Of a stretch of DNA of 64,000 nt, positions 63,439 to 64,000 are shown piece by piece. Each line of letters begins with the position of its first letter. The first letter of the stretch is position 1. The translations under genes were made by a program, and so were the position numbers. The DNA comes from Maridesulfovibrio sp. (GTDB taxonomy: Bacteria > Desulfobacterota > Desulfovibrionia > Desulfovibrionales > Desulfovibrionaceae), in contig NZ_OY787459.1 of NCBI RefSeq assembly GCF_963678865.1, forward strand, positions 1,640,501-1,704,500, in the 5' to 3' direction. The notes under the pieces are model-generated. The model saw nothing but the letters and a program-made list of their open reading frames with translations. It was not told the DNA's origin and did not search any database.

Positions 63439-64000
63439 ATGAAAAAACTCAGTTCCCAAAAGATAGTATTTTCCCTATTGATCGCAGCCTGCATACTTTT
63501 TCAGGTTCCTGCGGCTTCGGCCTTCAGCCTCAATGACCTTTCTTCTTCAGCTGAAACAGCAAAAAGCGCAGCGGAAGGAGCCAGCCTGCTTGACCGGGCC
63601 AAGAATGTTTATTCCGGCTTCTATGATTCCACAGAGAACCTCGTTGATGCACAGACCGTAACCATGAGCCTGCTTAACCCTGATGAAGGAGCCGCCCTCA
63701 CATCCAAACTGGGCGACATCAACTCCGGCTCAACCTTCACAAGGCTGGTCAATCTGGTTGGGTTATCCGAAAGTATGGATGCGGAAACCACCAGCGCCTC
63801 CCTGACTTCAAAACTGACCAAAATCATCACGACTCCTGACAGTTTCGGAAAAGCTAAAAAAGTCTACGACCACGCTTCCACAGCTTATACTTCAGGAAAC
63901 AACTCAGTAAGCGAAGCCAAGACCCTTTACACAGAAATCAAAGATTTTATCGCTTCCCCCTCATCCAAGGGGATCAGCGATACCTTGCTCTCCGGGCTGG
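63439..64000 (+). CDS. Secreted hypothetical protein (partial, 3' end outside window)
   Basis: 187 codons visible. AAAGGAG eight bases before the ATG. Signal peptide of about 28 residues (KKLSSQKIVFSLLIAACILF, cleavage near ASA-FSL). Mature part is Ser/Thr/Ala/Lys-rich, helical, without cysteines: SSSAETAKSAAEGASLLD and repeated TSKLTKI/LTSKLGDI-like pieces. No family recognised. Likely periplasmic or extracellular. Confidence 0.75.
   Translation, partial: MKKLSSQKIVFSLLIAACILFQVPAASAFSLNDLSSSAETAKSAAEGASLLDRAKNVYSGFYDSTENLVDAQTVTMSLLNPDEGAALTSKLGDINSGSTFTRLVNLVGLSESMDAETTSASLTSKLTKIITTPDSFGKAKKVYDHASTAYTSGNNSVSEAKTLYTEIKDFIASPSSKGISDTLLSGL

Overview
The window looks like chromosome of a marine sulfate-reducing deltaproteobacterium close to Desulfovibrio/Maridesulfovibrio. 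This is inferred from gene content, not from a search: an octaheme tetrathionate-reductase-type cytochrome operon, a cytochrome bd-like complex with fused c-hemes, sigma-54 control of catabolic operons, a selenocysteine gene with its own SECIS hairpin, and moderate GC with palindromic intergenic repeats.

Layout. (1) 1-6.7 kb: an acetoin-dehydrogenase-type 2-oxoacid dehydrogenase operon on the minus strand (acoC, a Lin0512-family gene, acoA, acoB, acoX-like). A near-perfect -24/-12 promoter and two matching palindromes lie between it and a divergent AcoR-type activator. (2) 6.7-19.0 kb: a genomic island inserted in the 3' half of tRNA-Ala(GGC). About 110 bp of direct repeat (tRNA 3' end plus terminator) marks both ends. 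The island holds a minus-strand amino-acid-oxidation operon (RidA, ornithine-cyclodeaminase-like protein, APC permease, unusual PII protein, unknown protein, CRP-like/aspartase fusion and an HcnABC-like flavin dehydrogenase), an AraC regulator and a lone HEPN-like gene. No integrase is visible. (3) 19-27 kb: an orphan dipeptide-permease pair, recN, a TetR-EmrA-EmrB efflux operon, and a SAM-I riboswitch with no methionine gene behind it.

(4) 27-34 kb: an EF-hand secreted protein, nitroreductase, MBL hydrolase, a TusA-like selenoprotein, a flavodoxin-like reductase, a receiver protein, ComF, and a 1035-residue radical SAM/methyltransferase/DUF5714 fusion. (5) 34-45 kb: rplU-rpmA, obgE-proB bracketed by inverted intergenic repeats, an unknown protein, a K+ channel, MFS and PilZ proteins, a CPA antiporter with the stump of a lost tandem copy, an acetate-transporter homologue and argB. 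(6) 44.7-49.7 kb: a molybdenum-cofactor cluster (MobB-FeS fusion, MoeA, MoeA-PBP fusion), then a hypothetical protein and a tautomerase. (7) 49.7-55.2 kb: a four-gene respiratory operon (Tat FeS protein, membrane protein, octaheme cytochrome, cytochrome b) with a -24/-12 promoter facing a divergent PAS-AAA activator. (8) 55.5-64 kb: citrate synthase, two identical tRNA-Leu(CAG) genes, a DEAD-box helicase, a two-gene CydA-like/octaheme complex, and the start of a secreted protein.

The observations most worth following are the selenoprotein, the amino-acid island with its aspartase fusion and PII protein, the orphan SAM riboswitch, the radical SAM triple fusion and the CydA-like octaheme complex.
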